Below, piece after piece: positions 43,739-52,928 of a stretch of DNA of 64,000 bases; position 1 is the first letter of the stretch; each line of letters starts with the position of its first letter. The notes beneath the pieces were generated by a model. The model did not search any database. It had not been told where the DNA came from and saw only the letters and a list, made by a program, of their open reading frames with translations. Origin of the DNA: Deltaproteobacteria bacterium (GTDB taxonomy: Bacteria; Desulfobacterota; Binatia; UBA1149; JAJCZL01). The stretch covers positions 62,001 through 126,000 of the forward strand of contig JAJCZL010000067.1 of the NCBI GenBank assembly GCA_029262415.1, written 5' to 3'. Made by a program: the position numbers and the translations under genes.

Positions 43739-44254
43739 TCAGACCGAGCGCAAAGGTGGGCCGATAGAGTCGATGCGGGTTTCCAGGCTGCCGAGCTTGT
43801 CGACCAGCTCGAACACCGCCTTACGGGTTTCCGCGTCACCGACACTCGCCAGCACTTGCTCGAGTTCGATGATCCGCGACTGCAAAAGAACCAGTTCGCC
43901 TTGGCCACGCTCGCGCGAGATGCGATCGATACGAACTTCGAGATCGTCGAGGCGTTCGTCGAGTTCTGCAAGCTGGCCCAGGGAGGCAACGCCGAGAAAA
44001 ATGTAGACCTCTTCGATCCACGGCGCCGGGTCGAGCTTGTAGCGGATATCGTCGGCTACGTCGGCGAGTTCGCCTGAAAGGCGATACGCGCGGTTGCCGA
44101 CCACGGAAAGCAAACCACCGAGAGTGCGGCGCCCGCTTTCGAGCTTAGAGGTGAGCTTGCGAGCGTAGTCCCAGGCCAGCGTCTCGGATACTTGCTGGCC
44201 TTGATCGGACACCTCCGACCACACCCCTTCAATGGGATCGTTGTCGTTGTCCAT
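43739..44254 (-). CDS. Coiled-coil protein, phasin- or PHA-synthase-subunit-like
   Basis: 171 residues from an ATG at 44254 with AGGAGGAGCC upstream. No signal or transmembrane segment. N-terminal half is alpha-helical and amphipathic (ETLAWDYARKLTSKLESGRR; LSVVGNRAYRLSGELADVADDI), and the C-terminal half is a coiled coil (LAELDERLDDLEVRIDRIS, ELEQVLASVGDAETRKAVFELVDKLGSLETRID). This layout resembles phasin-like or PhaE-type accessory proteins, though no polyhydroxyalkanoate genes are near. Function unproven. Confidence 0.6.
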   Translation of the reverse strand: MDNDNDPIEGVWSEVSDQGQQVSETLAWDYARKLTSKLESGRRTLGGLLSVVGNRAYRLSGELADVADDIRYKLDPAPWIEEVYIFLGVASLGQLAELDERLDDLEVRIDRISRERGQGELVLLQSRIIELEQVLASVGDAETRKAVFELVDKLGSLETRIDSIGPPLRSV

Positions 44255-44564
44255 CACCACCGGCTCCTCCTGACCCCCCAAACTACGTGGTACCGCGCGG
44301 ATCAGCCACGCAGCCATAACCCTTGCGGCACGACTTTAAGAGTTTAGCGTTGTTGGGCCGGGTCAGGCAAGTCGCGTTACGCACCGAATTTAGCGCCACG
44401 TAGATAAGAAGGTCGCTAGTGCCGCACGAATATGTGCAACCACCTCCAGCGCAACTACACCGCGAACAGCTCACTTTCGCGCGGATATACGCGACGCGGC
44501 ACAGATTGTGCTCGAATATCCGGCCCAGGCAGACTATCCTGCAGATGTTCGTGCTCTCGCGCGA
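44255..44564. other. Divergent intergenic region, no gene seen
   Basis: 310 bp between the coiled-coil protein and the LOG-family gene. Both promoters should be here. I found no tRNA, small ORF with a ribosome site, or strong inverted repeat. In-frame GTG codons in the last 60 bp could extend the LOG gene. Confidence 0.45.
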
Positions 44565-45635
44565 ATGGAGTACCCCTTGGCAAAACCAGTGCGACATGAG
44601 CGCGAGTCGCTGGACGACGCGCTCGATTCGATCCTCGAGGCCTACGGCCCGACGGGTCTGGACCAACGGGGCGCGAGAGTGCTCAAGACACTGCTCGCCG
44701 AAACCCTGGCGCTGACCCACGCGGGTGCAGACTTAGGCGACCTCAAGCTGGTTGCGACGGCTTTCAGCGAGATCCGTGACGCGCTGGATCGGTTCGCGCC
44801 TTACAAAGGCACACGCAAAGTCACCGTGTTCGGCTCGGCACGATCGCCCCGCGAGAGCGAAGACTACCGGGTAGCGGAAGAATTCGGGCGTCGGATAGCC
44901 GAGAAAGGTTTTATGGTCATCACCGGGGCTGGGCCCGGGATCATGGAGGCCGGCCATCGCGGTGCGGGCCGCGACAAAAGCTTCGGCGTAAACATCAAGC
45001 TGCCGTTTGAACAGAGTGCCAACGAAATCATCGTCGGCGACGACAAGCTGATGGAGTTCAAATACTTCTTCACGCGAAAGCTGTTCTTCGTCAAAGAAGC
45101 CTCGGCAATCGTCATGTTCCCCGGTGGCTTCGGCACACACGATGAAATGTTCGAGTGCCTCACACTGATCCAAACCGGCAAAGCGCAAATGATGCCGGTG
45201 ATCTGCGTCGACTCTCCAAAGGGTACGTTCTGGAAGACGTGGGACCGTTACGTGCGCGAGCATCTCCTACGCAAGGGCCTGATCAGTGACGTCGACCTCG
45301 ATCTCTACAGCGTCACTGACGACCTCGACGCCGCCGTCAACGAGATCACAAATTTCTATAGCAACTACCACTCCGAGCGCTTCGTTCGCGACCGGCTCGT
45401 ACTGCGGATCAACGAACCCCTCAGCCAAGAACGCCTCGATACTTTGTCGGTCGAGTTCCATGATCTCTGCGATAACAAACCGATCGTGCAGCGCGGGCCC
45501 CTGCGCGAAGAATCCGACGAACCCGATCTCACGGGGCTCACCCGCTTGATGCTCGCGTTCGACCGCGGCGATGCAGGCAAGAGCTACGGCCGGCTGCGGC
45601 GCATGATCGACGCGATCAACAACTCGAACCGCTGA
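44565..45635 (+). CDS. LOG family (TIGR00730) nucleotide-binding protein, long form
   Basis: About 356 residues; the start is uncertain (ATG 44565, or GTG 44508 in frame) and neither has a clear ribosome site. The central 180 residues are a Rossmann-like LOG domain: VTVFGSARSPRESEDYRVAEEFGRRIAEKGF, VITGAGPGIMEAGHRGA, and PGGFGTHDEMFE, the PGGxGTxxE active-site motif of phosphoribohydrolases that release bases from nucleoside monophosphates. N-terminal (about 85 residues) and C-terminal (about 90) helical extensions make it twice the standard length, closer to the PpnN type. Confidence 0.85.
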   Translation: MEYPLAKPVRHERESLDDALDSILEAYGPTGLDQRGARVLKTLLAETLALTHAGADLGDLKLVATAFSEIRDALDRFAPYKGTRKVTVFGSARSPRESEDYRVAEEFGRRIAEKGFMVITGAGPGIMEAGHRGAGRDKSFGVNIKLPFEQSANEIIVGDDKLMEFKYFFTRKLFFVKEASAIVMFPGGFGTHDEMFECLTLIQTGKAQMMPVICVDSPKGTFWKTWDRYVREHLLRKGLISDVDLDLYSVTDDLDAAVNEITNFYSNYHSERFVRDRLVLRINEPLSQERLDTLSVEFHDLCDNKPIVQRGPLREESDEPDLTGLTRLMLAFDRGDAGKSYGRLRRMIDAINNSNR

Positions 45636-45683
45636 CCCTATACTCCCACGGCAGGCGCTCCGTGTGCATTGCTCTGTTCACCT

Positions 45684-45716
45684 CGCTACCCTTTCGGCGA
45701 AGCGGAAAGGGTAGCG
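45684..45716. terminator. 12-bp inverted repeat between the LOG gene and nqrA
   Basis: Perfect stem CGCTACCCTTTC (45684-45695) and GAAAGGGTAGCG (45705-45716) with a 9-nt loop, about 50 bp after the LOG stop and 47 bp before nqrA. There is no T-run, so it could be a weak terminator of the first gene or a structured element in the nqr leader. Confidence 0.5.
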
Positions 45717-45763
45717 ACGGGGCGGCGGCATAAAGTGCATCGAGAATCTGAGGATACGCGGGT

Positions 45764-47140
45764 ATGCGACTACGCCGGCGAAAGATCCTAGCGCGCAGCA
45801 GCCCGCTGCGGTTCGTGGTTCGAACGGGACTCGATCTGCCGCTCGCGGGTGCGCCCGAGCAACGCATCGACCAGGGACCGCTCATCGAGTCGGTTGCGCT
45901 CATTGCCGACGACTACATCGGCATGCGTGCTTCGCTAACAGTGCGCAAGGGAGACGCGGTCGCGCTCGGCCAGCCGCTGTTTGAGGATCGCAGAAACCCT
46001 GGTGTGATCTTCACCTCGCCCGGCTCGGGAACAGTCGAGGCGGTTCACCGTGGCGAGCGGCGCACGCTCGAGTCGGTCGTTGTGCGACTCGGCGGCGACG
46101 ACGAGGTAAGCTTCCGCGCACACTCGCGCGATGAGCTTAACAGACTCGGTACCGCCGGCATCCGCGAGCAGCTCATCGCCTCGGGCCAATGGACCGCTTT
46201 TCGCACGAGGCCGTTTGGTAGGGTGCCGCCGCAAGCCACGCTTCCGGATGCACTTTTCGTCACCGCCATCGACACCAATCCTCTGGCGCCCTCTCCGCAG
46301 GTCGTCATCGACGCTTACCGCGATGCGTTCGTCGATGGTATCACCGTCGTCTCCAGAATGGTCGAAGGGCCGGTGTTCCTGTGTGCGGCTGTCGGTGCCG
46401 AGATCCCCGTCGGGGATTCCGACAACGTAGAGTTTGCACAGTTCGCGGGACCTCACCCGGCGGGCCTCGTCGGCACACACATACACTGCCTCTCTCCGGT
46501 CGGATCCGAGCGGACCGTCTGGTACGTGGGCTACCAGGACATCATCGCGATCGGGTATTTGTTCACTTCAGGCCGCCTCTGGACCGAGCGCGTGGTCTCA
46601 CTGGCGGGGCCGGTGGTCGCGCGACCGCGGCTCGTCACCGCAAGACTCGGCGCGAGCACTGCCGACGTCACCCACGGCGAGTTAGAGGACGTGGATTGCC
46701 GGGTGATTTCCGGCTCGGTCCTGGCTGGGCGTACCGCCTCGGGCACACGAGGCTACCTCGGGCGGTATCACCAACAGATCTGTGCTCTTCCCGAACGCCG
46801 CGGCTCGCGCAGCCTCGGCGATCGCAGCGACGGTGCCGGCTATTCCTGCTACGGGCCGATCGAGTCGCGAGGTGATCGTCGCTCGTTCACGACCTCGCTC
46901 CACGGTAACAGGCGGCCGATGCTTCCGGTCGACGCGTTCGAACGCGTGATGCCGCTCGACATCCTCGCCGCGGCTTTGCTTCGCGCGCTGCTCGTCGGTG
47001 ACGCCGAGACGGCCGAAGCGCTCGGTTGTCTCGAACTCGAAGAGGAAGACCTCGCTCTGTGCACGTTCGTATGCCCGGGAAAGAACGAGTACGGCGCGTT
47101 GCTGCGATCGGCGCTTGCCGAACTCGACGGACGGCCATGA
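45764..47140 (+). CDS. nqrA: Na+-translocating NADH:quinone reductase subunit A
   Basis: 458 residues from an ATG with GAGGA upstream. Cytosolic subunit of NQR, the sodium-pumping respiratory complex. Typical NqrA features: GLDLPLAGAPEQRID, VKKGD-type loop (VRKGDAVALGQPLFEDRR), ITSPGSGTV-like barrel-sandwich hybrid domain (FTSPGSGTVEAVHRGERR), and the C-terminal PVDAFERVMPLDILAAALLRALLVGD and CTFVCPGKNEYGALLR. First gene of nqrABCDEF; its stop overlaps the nqrB ATG (ATGA). Confidence 0.95.
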   Translation: MRLRRRKILARSSPLRFVVRTGLDLPLAGAPEQRIDQGPLIESVALIADDYIGMRASLTVRKGDAVALGQPLFEDRRNPGVIFTSPGSGTVEAVHRGERRTLESVVVRLGGDDEVSFRAHSRDELNRLGTAGIREQLIASGQWTAFRTRPFGRVPPQATLPDALFVTAIDTNPLAPSPQVVIDAYRDAFVDGITVVSRMVEGPVFLCAAVGAEIPVGDSDNVEFAQFAGPHPAGLVGTHIHCLSPVGSERTVWYVGYQDIIAIGYLFTSGRLWTERVVSLAGPVVARPRLVTARLGASTADVTHGELEDVDCRVISGSVLAGRTASGTRGYLGRYHQQICALPERRGSRSLGDRSDGAGYSCYGPIESRGDRRSFTTSLHGNRRPMLPVDAFERVMPLDILAAALLRALLVGDAETAEALGCLELEEEDLALCTFVCPGKNEYGALLRSALAELDGRP

Positions 47141-48354
47141 AGACCGGTCTGCGCAGCCAATTGCAGCGTCTGGTCTCGCGCCGGACCGGCCGGACGACAC
47201 TGGATAAACAACACGACCAAGCCGACACCGGTTCAGGGCCCTTGCATTACAGACCGGCCGAGTTCACCGACCGTGCACCGCACGTACGCGATGCTTTCAA
47301 CTTCTCACGCTGGATGTGGTTGCTCACGGCAGCGCTGGTCCCCGCGCTGTTTGTCGGCCTCTACAACACCGGCTACCAGGTGGGTGAGGCCCTGAGGTCT
47401 CTCGGCACCGACGCAACGCTGCTCGGACACGGCTCTTTGCTCGCGAGCATCGGCCTGTCTGCCGAGTCGCCGGGTGTTTTGGGCTCGGCGGTGGTCGGCC
47501 TGGTTTATTTTGTGCCGGTCTATCTCGTTGCGCTGCTCATCGGCGGTGGTTGGGAGCACCTGTTCGCCGTCATGCGTGGTCGTAACCGCGTGGAAGGCGT
47601 CGCGCTCACGACGCTGTTGTTTGCATTGAGCTTACCGCCGACCGTTCCGCTTTGGCAGGTCGCAGTCGGCATGAGCTTCGGCGTTGTCCTGGGTAAGGAG
47701 GTATTCGGCGGCACCGGTAAGACTTTTCTCAATCCGGCTTTGGTCGGCCTGGTGTTTTTGTACTTCGCGTATCCCGACACAATGAGAAACAGCTCGGTGT
47801 GGGTTCCTGTTGCGGGCTGGGCAGACGGCGCGCTTCTCGATCGAATGGCCAGCGGCGGCATCGAGGCGCTCGAGGCTTCGGGCATCACCTGGCTCGACTC
47901 GTTCTTCGGATGGACACCCGGCGCGTTCGGCGACCGGTCGGCTGCCGCATGTGTTGTCGGAGCAGTGCTGTTGGTGTCCATGCGAGTCGTATCCTGGCGG
48001 ATCTTGGCCGGGGGCGTCCTTGGCTTGGCCGTGGCCGCCGTCGCTTTCGGTAGCTTTGCATCCGGTCTCGTACCACTGGCCGATCTGGCCTGGTATTGGC
48101 ATGTAACACTCGGCAGCTTCGCGTTCGGGTTGGTGTTCTTCGCCACCGACCCGGTGACGGCGCCCCTGACCGACGCGGGGCGGTGGATCTACGGGATGCT
48201 GATCGGCGCAATGACGGTGATCATCCGAGCCGCCAACGCAACGCACAGCGACGGCGTGATGCTGGCCATCCTGCTCGGCAACGTCTCAGCTCCCCTGATC
48301 GACCATTTTGTAGTACGCGCGAACGTACGCAGGCGAGCACGACGCCATGGCTAA
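47137..48354 (+). CDS. nqrB: NQR subunit B, lacking the canonical FMN-attachment threonine
   Basis: 405 residues, ten helices by family. NqrB holds riboflavin and a covalent FMN and carries the Na+ channel. Matches include APHVRDAFNFSRWM near the N-terminus, GKEVFGGTGKTFLNPALVGLVFLYFAYP, and FATDPVTAPLTDAGRWIYG. The usual DGFSGAT loop, whose Thr takes the FMN phosphodiester bond, reads AGWADGA (residues 226-232): aligned without gaps, Thr becomes Ala232. The nearby PGSIGE motif is PGAFGD. The frame is continuous and high quality. The gene overlaps nqrA by four bases and nqrC by eight. Confidence 0.94.
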   Translation: MKTGLRSQLQRLVSRRTGRTTLDKQHDQADTGSGPLHYRPAEFTDRAPHVRDAFNFSRWMWLLTAALVPALFVGLYNTGYQVGEALRSLGTDATLLGHGSLLASIGLSAESPGVLGSAVVGLVYFVPVYLVALLIGGGWEHLFAVMRGRNRVEGVALTTLLFALSLPPTVPLWQVAVGMSFGVVLGKEVFGGTGKTFLNPALVGLVFLYFAYPDTMRNSSVWVPVAGWADGALLDRMASGGIEALEASGITWLDSFFGWTPGAFGDRSAAACVVGAVLLVSMRVVSWRILAGGVLGLAVAAVAFGSFASGLVPLADLAWYWHVTLGSFAFGLVFFATDPVTAPLTDAGRWIYGMLIGAMTVIIRAANATHSDGVMLAILLGNVSAPLIDHFVVRANVRRRARRHG

Positions 48355-49192
48355 CGGCGACACGCATCGACAGCCGCGTTCGTGGCCGGTGCGGCAGGTG
48401 AGGCGAATCCTCGATCTGCCCAATGACGATCTGCGCAAGACCCTGCTCGTCACGCTCGCCGTCTGCCTCGTTTGTTCAGTGTTAGTGTCGTTCACCGCGG
48501 TTTCGCTCAGACCGCTGCAGACCGCCTACCGTGAGGGCGAGCGCAAACAGTACATGACGGCTATCCTGGACGCCGTCCCCGGAATCTCCGACCTCGTCGA
48601 GGGGATGGACCCGGCGGGTCTCGAGGAGCGGATCGTCGATCTCGCAACCGGCACCTACGCCGACTCGATCGACCCGCGAGCCTACGATCAGCGCCGCGCG
48701 GCACAGGACCCCTCCATGAGCACGGAGCTGCCGAAGGATCGCGACGTGGCGTTCATCGGCCGACGAGCGAACTACGCAACCGTGTACATTTTGCGACGCC
48801 GGGGAAGCATCGAACTCGTCATCCTACCCGTCCACGGCAGCGGCTATGCGTCTACGTTGTACGGCTATCTCGCACTCGAGGGCGACGGCCAAACGGTAAG
48901 GGCGCTCACCTTCTACGAACAAGGGGAAACGCCGGGACTGGGTGCACTGGTTACCAACGCGGATTGGCAGGCCAAGTGGCAAGGCAAGCGCGTCCGCGAC
49001 GCGAGCGGGCGCATACGCGTTCGTGTCGCTTCGGGCAAAGTCGATCCGGCCGCCGACGAAGCCCTTTACGAGGTGGACGCGATCTCGGGGGCCACGGTCA
49101 CCAGCCAGGGAGTCTCGCGCCTGCTGCAGTTCTGGTTGGGTGACGACGGCTTCGGTCCCTACCTACAGCGACTGTCAAAGCGAAGAGGTTGA
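48347..49192 (+). CDS. nqrC: NQR subunit C (FMN-bearing)
   Basis: 281 residues. One N-terminal helix (about 30-52) anchors a periplasmic flavodomain. The flavinylation motif is intact: [13 protein letters not shown] with Thr250 (codon at 49094-49096). [10 protein letters not shown] is the other NqrC hallmark, together with [16 protein letters not shown]. ApbE, encoded downstream, would attach FMN here. The start at 48347 lies inside the nqrB end, suggesting coupled translation. Confidence 0.95.
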   Translation: MANGDTHRQPRSWPVRQVRRILDLPNDDLRKTLLVTLAVCLVCSVLVSFTAVSLRPLQTAYREGERKQYMTAILDAVPGISDLVEGMDPAGLEERIVDLATGTYADSIDPRAYDQRRAAQDPSMSTELPKDRDVAFIGRRANYATVYILRRRGSIELVILPVHGSGYASTLYGYLALEGDGQTVRALTFYEQGETPGLGALVTNADWQAKWQGKRVRDASGRIRVRVASGKVDPAADEALYEVDAISGATVTSQGVSRLLQFWLGDDGFGPYLQRLSKRRG

Positions 49193-49194
49193 CG

Positions 49195-49875
49195 ATGAAA
49201 AACGAGGCGGCGAAAGCCCTATTGCACCCGCTGATCGACGATAACCCGGTCACCGTACAGATCCTCGGAGTGTGTTCGGCGTTGGCGGTGACGAAGTCCT
49301 TGTCGACCGCGTTGGTGATGTGCGTCGCGCTCACGTCCGTGCTGATCCTCGCGAGCACCACGATCAGCATCATCCGCCGCCACATAGCCCACAACGTCCG
49401 ACTCATCGTTCAGATCACGATCATCGCTTCGTTGGTGATCGTCGTCGACCAGCTGATGATGGCGTTCGCTTACGGGATGAGTAAGCAGCTCTCGGTCTTC
49501 GTCGGCTTGATCGTCACTAACTGCATCGTACTCGGTCGCGCCGAAACTTTCGCAATGAACAATCGCCCGGGCTTGAGTGCGCTCGACGGCCTCGGCAACG
49601 GCGTAGGTTACAGCCTGGTCTTGATCACCGTGGGCACCGTCCGTGAGCTGGCCGGGTCCGGTACCCTGCTTGGGGTTGTGGTTCTACCATTGACGGCCGA
49701 CGGTGGGTGGTTTGTGCCGATGCAACTGATGCTGTTGCCTCCAAGCGCCTTCTTCATCATCGGTCTGCTCATCTGGGCGATCCGTTCTTGGCGGGCCGAA
49801 CAGGTCGAGGTGCCGGAGTACAGAGTCGCGCGCGCAGAGGAACCCCCGGGGAGCACGCAGCAATGGACCATCTGA
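49195..49875 (+). CDS. nqrD: NQR subunit D
   Basis: 226 residues from an ATG with AGAGG upstream; a TTG two codons earlier is possible. Six-helix membrane subunit forming, with NqrE, the intramembrane 2Fe-2S site. The cluster cysteines are Cys27 in LGVCSALAV and Cys110 in [12 protein letters not shown], both conserved. NPVTVQILG and [14 protein letters not shown] further match the family. Its end overlaps the nqrE start by 13 bases. Confidence 0.95.
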   Translation: MKNEAAKALLHPLIDDNPVTVQILGVCSALAVTKSLSTALVMCVALTSVLILASTTISIIRRHIAHNVRLIVQITIIASLVIVVDQLMMAFAYGMSKQLSVFVGLIVTNCIVLGRAETFAMNNRPGLSALDGLGNGVGYSLVLITVGTVRELAGSGTLLGVVVLPLTADGGWFVPMQLMLLPPSAFFIIGLLIWAIRSWRAEQVEVPEYRVARAEEPPGSTQQWTI

Positions 49876-50471
49876 CGCTGTTCTTCGAGGCGGCCTTCAT
49901 CCAGAATCTCGCGCTCACGTTCTTTCTAGGGATGTGCATGTTCCTTGCCGTCTCCAAGCGTATGGACACCGCGCTCGGCTTCGGTCTCGCAGTGTTCGTC
50001 GTGCAAACCGTCACGGTGCCGGTCAATCACCTGATTCACCAGCATCTGCTGCGCAGCGGCGCACTTGCATGGGCCGGCTTGAGCGAAGTCGATCTGAGTT
50101 TTCTCGGCCTTATCACCTACGTCGGCGTGATCGCAGCGATGGTCCAAGTGATGGAAATGGTGCTCGAGCGCTACGCTCCCGCGCTCGCCCGCTCCTTCGG
50201 GATCTTCCTGCCGCTGCTGACCGTCAATTGCGCAATCCTCGGAGGCTCGCTGTTCATGGTGCAGCGCGACTACTCGTTCTCGCAGAGCGTCGTTTACGGC
50301 GCGGGTAGCGGATTCGGCTGGGCCATCGCGATTGCGTTGCTCGCCGGAGTGCGCGAGCGGCTCAAGTACGCCGATCCGCCGGCCGGTCTGCGTGGACTCG
50401 GTCTCACCTTCATCGTGGTCGGATTGATCTCGCTGGCCTTCATGGCGTTCCCCGGGATCCGCACAGGATAG
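49863..50471 (+). CDS. nqrE: NQR subunit E
   Basis: 202 residues, typical NqrE length. Six-helix partner of NqrD with inverted topology. Cluster cysteines are Cys25 in [11 protein letters not shown] and Cys123 in [11 protein letters not shown]. Other hallmarks are [12 protein letters not shown] and [27 protein letters not shown]. It overlaps the nqrD end. Confidence 0.95.
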   Translation: MDHLTLFFEAAFIQNLALTFFLGMCMFLAVSKRMDTALGFGLAVFVVQTVTVPVNHLIHQHLLRSGALAWAGLSEVDLSFLGLITYVGVIAAMVQVMEMVLERYAPALARSFGIFLPLLTVNCAILGGSLFMVQRDYSFSQSVVYGAGSGFGWAIAIALLAGVRERLKYADPPAGLRGLGLTFIVVGLISLAFMAFPGIRTG

Positions 50472-50480
50472 GACGGACAC

Positions 50481-51704
50481 ATGCTCGAGATCAGCATAGG
50501 GGTGGCCGTCTTCACGACGATCATTTGCGGCTTGGTGCTGCTGATCCTCGCCGCGGGCGCCCTGCTCGCCCCGACCGGTGAAGTTAGGGTACGGTTGAAC
50601 GAAGGCCGTCTGTTGACCGCGCAGGCAGGGCGCAAACTTCTGGCCGCGCTGGCCGAACAAGGCATTCATTTGCCGTCGGCCTGCGGCGGACGCGGCACCT
50701 GTGGGCAGTGCGTGGTCACTGTCCAGGAGGGCGCGGAGGGACCACTCGCGCTCGAGACCTCGCTCTTGCCCAGGCAGGCGTTGATCGAGGGCGCACGGCT
50801 CGCCTGCCAGCTCACGCTTCGCCGCGATCTCGCGGTATCGGTTCCGAGCGAGATCCTCGGCGTGAAGAAGCTCGTCTGTACGGTGCGCTCCACCCGCAAC
50901 GTGGCGACCTTGATGAAGGAGCTGGTAGTGGATCTCCCCACCGGCGAAGAGCTCGATTTTCGTGCGGGCGCTTTCGTCCAGGTGACATGCCCGCCGCACC
51001 GGACCGCTTTTGCCGACTTCGACGTCGGCATTGATTACAGCGGGGAATGGACGCGTCTCGACCTGTGGAGGCATGCGGTCACGTCGGTCACTGAGACGAC
51101 CCGTGCGTACTCGATCGCTTCGCCGCCGAGCGAGCGAGGCGTTCTTCGGTTGATCATTCGCATCGCGACCCCGCCGCCGGGGGCGCCCGACACGGTGCCC
51201 CCCGGTATCGTCTCCTCGTATCTGTTCGGCCTGAAACCAGGTGACACAATCGAGATCAGCGGACCTTACGGCACGTTTGCCGTTGCCGATCGCGAGCGCG
51301 AGATCGTATTCGTGGGGGGTGGCGCAGGCATGGCGCCGATGCACTCGATGATCTTCGACCAGCTCGAGCGTTTGCGAACGACGCGCAAGATCACTTTTTG
51401 GTATGGGGCCCGGAACTTGCGGGAGTTGTTTTACCAAGAGGAATTCGAGCGTCTGCAGACCGAACATGAGAACTTTCGGTGGACCGCGGCATTGTCGGAA
51501 CCCGGCGCGGAGGATAACTGGCCCGGTGAACGCGGGTTCGTTCACGAGGTTCTCTACAAGCGGCACCTTGCCGATCACCCAGCACCGGAGGAGTGTGACT
51601 ACTACCTGTGCGGACCACCAATGATGATCAAGGCGGTCCTCCGTATGCTGGATCGGCTCGGCGTCGACCAAGATGATATTCACTTCGACGACTTCGGAAC
51701 CTGA
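50481..51704 (+). CDS. nqrF: NQR subunit F (NADH dehydrogenase, FAD and 2Fe-2S)
   Basis: 407 residues. Electron-entry subunit. An N-terminal helix (about 3-30) anchors it. The ferredoxin domain has Cys68, Cys74, Cys77 and Cys109 in PSACGGRGTCGQC and RLACQ. The FAD domain includes ARAYSIASPPSE-like RAYSIASPP, and the NADH domain has FVGGGAGMAPMHSMIFDQL and YLCGPPMMIKAVLRMLDRLGV. It oxidises NADH and passes electrons through FAD and 2Fe-2S to the D/E cluster. Confidence 0.95.
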   Translation: MLEISIGVAVFTTIICGLVLLILAAGALLAPTGEVRVRLNEGRLLTAQAGRKLLAALAEQGIHLPSACGGRGTCGQCVVTVQEGAEGPLALETSLLPRQALIEGARLACQLTLRRDLAVSVPSEILGVKKLVCTVRSTRNVATLMKELVVDLPTGEELDFRAGAFVQVTCPPHRTAFADFDVGIDYSGEWTRLDLWRHAVTSVTETTRAYSIASPPSERGVLRLIIRIATPPPGAPDTVPPGIVSSYLFGLKPGDTIEISGPYGTFAVADREREIVFVGGGAGMAPMHSMIFDQLERLRTTRKITFWYGARNLRELFYQEEFERLQTEHENFRWTAALSEPGAEDNWPGERGFVHEVLYKRHLADHPAPEECDYYLCGPPMMIKAVLRMLDRLGVDQDDIHFDDFGT

Positions 51705-51709
51705 CCGTG

Positions 51710-52726
51710 ATGCGGATCCATAGTTTCATCGTGTGCCTCGTGACCGTCATAGCCTTCGGCGGCGATGCGGCCGCGGCTGCGCAGACCAACATCTCCGGGT
51801 CGACTATGGGCACGACCTACAGTGTGATGCTGGCGGCGCTGCCCGTCGGAATCGACCAAGACCGTTTGCACGGCGAGCTTGACGAGATCCTCGATCGCGT
51901 AGACGCGCAGATGTCGACGTACCGGGACGACTCCGAAGTCTCCCGCTTCAACGCATCATCGTCGACCGCGTGGTTTCCGGTCTCGGCTGCTACGCGCGAG
52001 GTGGTCGCAGAGGCTCGACACGTCGGCCTTCTGTCGCACGGCGCATTCGATCTGACGGTTGTCCCGCTCGTTGAGTTGTGGGGGATCGGTCGACGTATCG
52101 CACCGACACCGCTACCCTCGGACGAAGCGATCCGCCGGGCCGCCGTGCCCGTCGGCTTCTCGAAGGTCGAGACACGGAAAGGGAGCCCGGCAATACGCAA
52201 GCAGCGTTCCGACATGCGCATCGACCTCTCCGCCATCGCGAAAGGCTTCGCCGTCGATCGCCTGGCCACGCATCTGGAGTCTCGGGGCATCGAGGACTAT
52301 CTGGTCGAGATCGGTGGAGAGCTTCGCGTGGGCGGGACGAGCCCGGCGGGAGGGGCGTGGCGAGTCGCTATCGAACGACCCTCCGGCGAGCCGTTAACGG
52401 CGCAAACCGTGGTGGCGCTCACCTCGGGTGCCGTAGCCACCTCCGGTGACTATCGCGCCTACTTCGAGCATGGCGGCCGACGTTACTCTCACATCATCGA
52501 TCCGCGGACGGGCCGTCCGGTTGCTCACGAACTCGTCTCGGTAACCGTCGTTGATCGCTCCGCGATGCGTGCCGATGCCTATGCCACTGCGCTACTGGTG
52601 TTGGGGCCGCGGGCGGGTCTGGTTCTGGCCGCTCAACAAGGGCTGGCCGCGTTGTTCGTATCGAGGGAACGAGATGGGTTCATACAGGTCAGTACGCCGC
52701 AGTTCGAACAACACGTGATCCACTGA
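51710..52726 (+). CDS. apbE: FAD:protein FMN transferase ApbE
   Basis: 338 residues from an ATG at 51710 (a GTG three bases earlier is possible). A signal peptide (cleavage after AAA, about residue 23) sends it to the periplasm. It transfers FMN from FAD to Thr in the SGAT-type sites of NqrC and NqrB. Family features: SGSTMGTTYSVML, DQDRLHGELDEILDRVDAQMSTYR, DLSAIAKGFAVDRL, YLVEIGGELRVGG and HIIDPRTGRPVAHEL, where the Asp and conserved Thr/Gly bind Mg and FAD. Its presence fits the intact NqrC site. Confidence 0.93.
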   Translation: MRIHSFIVCLVTVIAFGGDAAAAAQTNISGSTMGTTYSVMLAALPVGIDQDRLHGELDEILDRVDAQMSTYRDDSEVSRFNASSSTAWFPVSAATREVVAEARHVGLLSHGAFDLTVVPLVELWGIGRRIAPTPLPSDEAIRRAAVPVGFSKVETRKGSPAIRKQRSDMRIDLSAIAKGFAVDRLATHLESRGIEDYLVEIGGELRVGGTSPAGGAWRVAIERPSGEPLTAQTVVALTSGAVATSGDYRAYFEHGGRRYSHIIDPRTGRPVAHELVSVTVVDRSAMRADAYATALLVLGPRAGLVLAAQQGLAALFVSRERDGFIQVSTPQFEQHVIH

Positions 52727-52737
52727 TGGAGGTGTCG

Positions 52738-52923
52738 ATGAGTACTCTCGTTCTCAGCGTGGTAGTGGTCGCTGTCTCGATGGCCGTGATGGCTGTCGGC
52801 GTCTTGTTCGGAAGGAGTGCGCTACGCTCGGGCTGCCACTGCCTTGCGACCGGGGACGCTGCGGCGATCGAGTGCGAAGGCTGCCTACGATCCACCGCAG
52901 GGAAGAGAATCACGCGGAGGTAG
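52738..52923 (+). CDS. nqrM: NQR maturation protein NqrM
   Basis: 61 residues from an ATG at 52738 with GGAGGTGTCG upstream; an in-frame ATG at 52726 is less favoured. One N-terminal helix, then GVLFGRSALRSGCHC and IECEGC. The four cysteines (33, 35, 46, 49) fit DUF539/NqrM, needed to deliver iron to the NqrD/E cluster. Canonical members have the order GVLFGRKPIKGSCGG; this variant has CHC in place of CGG. It lies 11 bp after apbE. Confidence 0.85.
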   Translation: MSTLVLSVVVVAVSMAVMAVGVLFGRSALRSGCHCLATGDAAAIECEGCLRSTAGKRITRR

Positions 52924-52928
52924 GCGAC

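Noticed and set aside
49926-51683. 585-codon open frame on the minus strand opposite nqrE and nqrF
   Set aside because: Low-complexity Arg/His/Gln-rich product typical of an antisense shadow in GC-rich DNA; the plus-strand genes are unmistakable.
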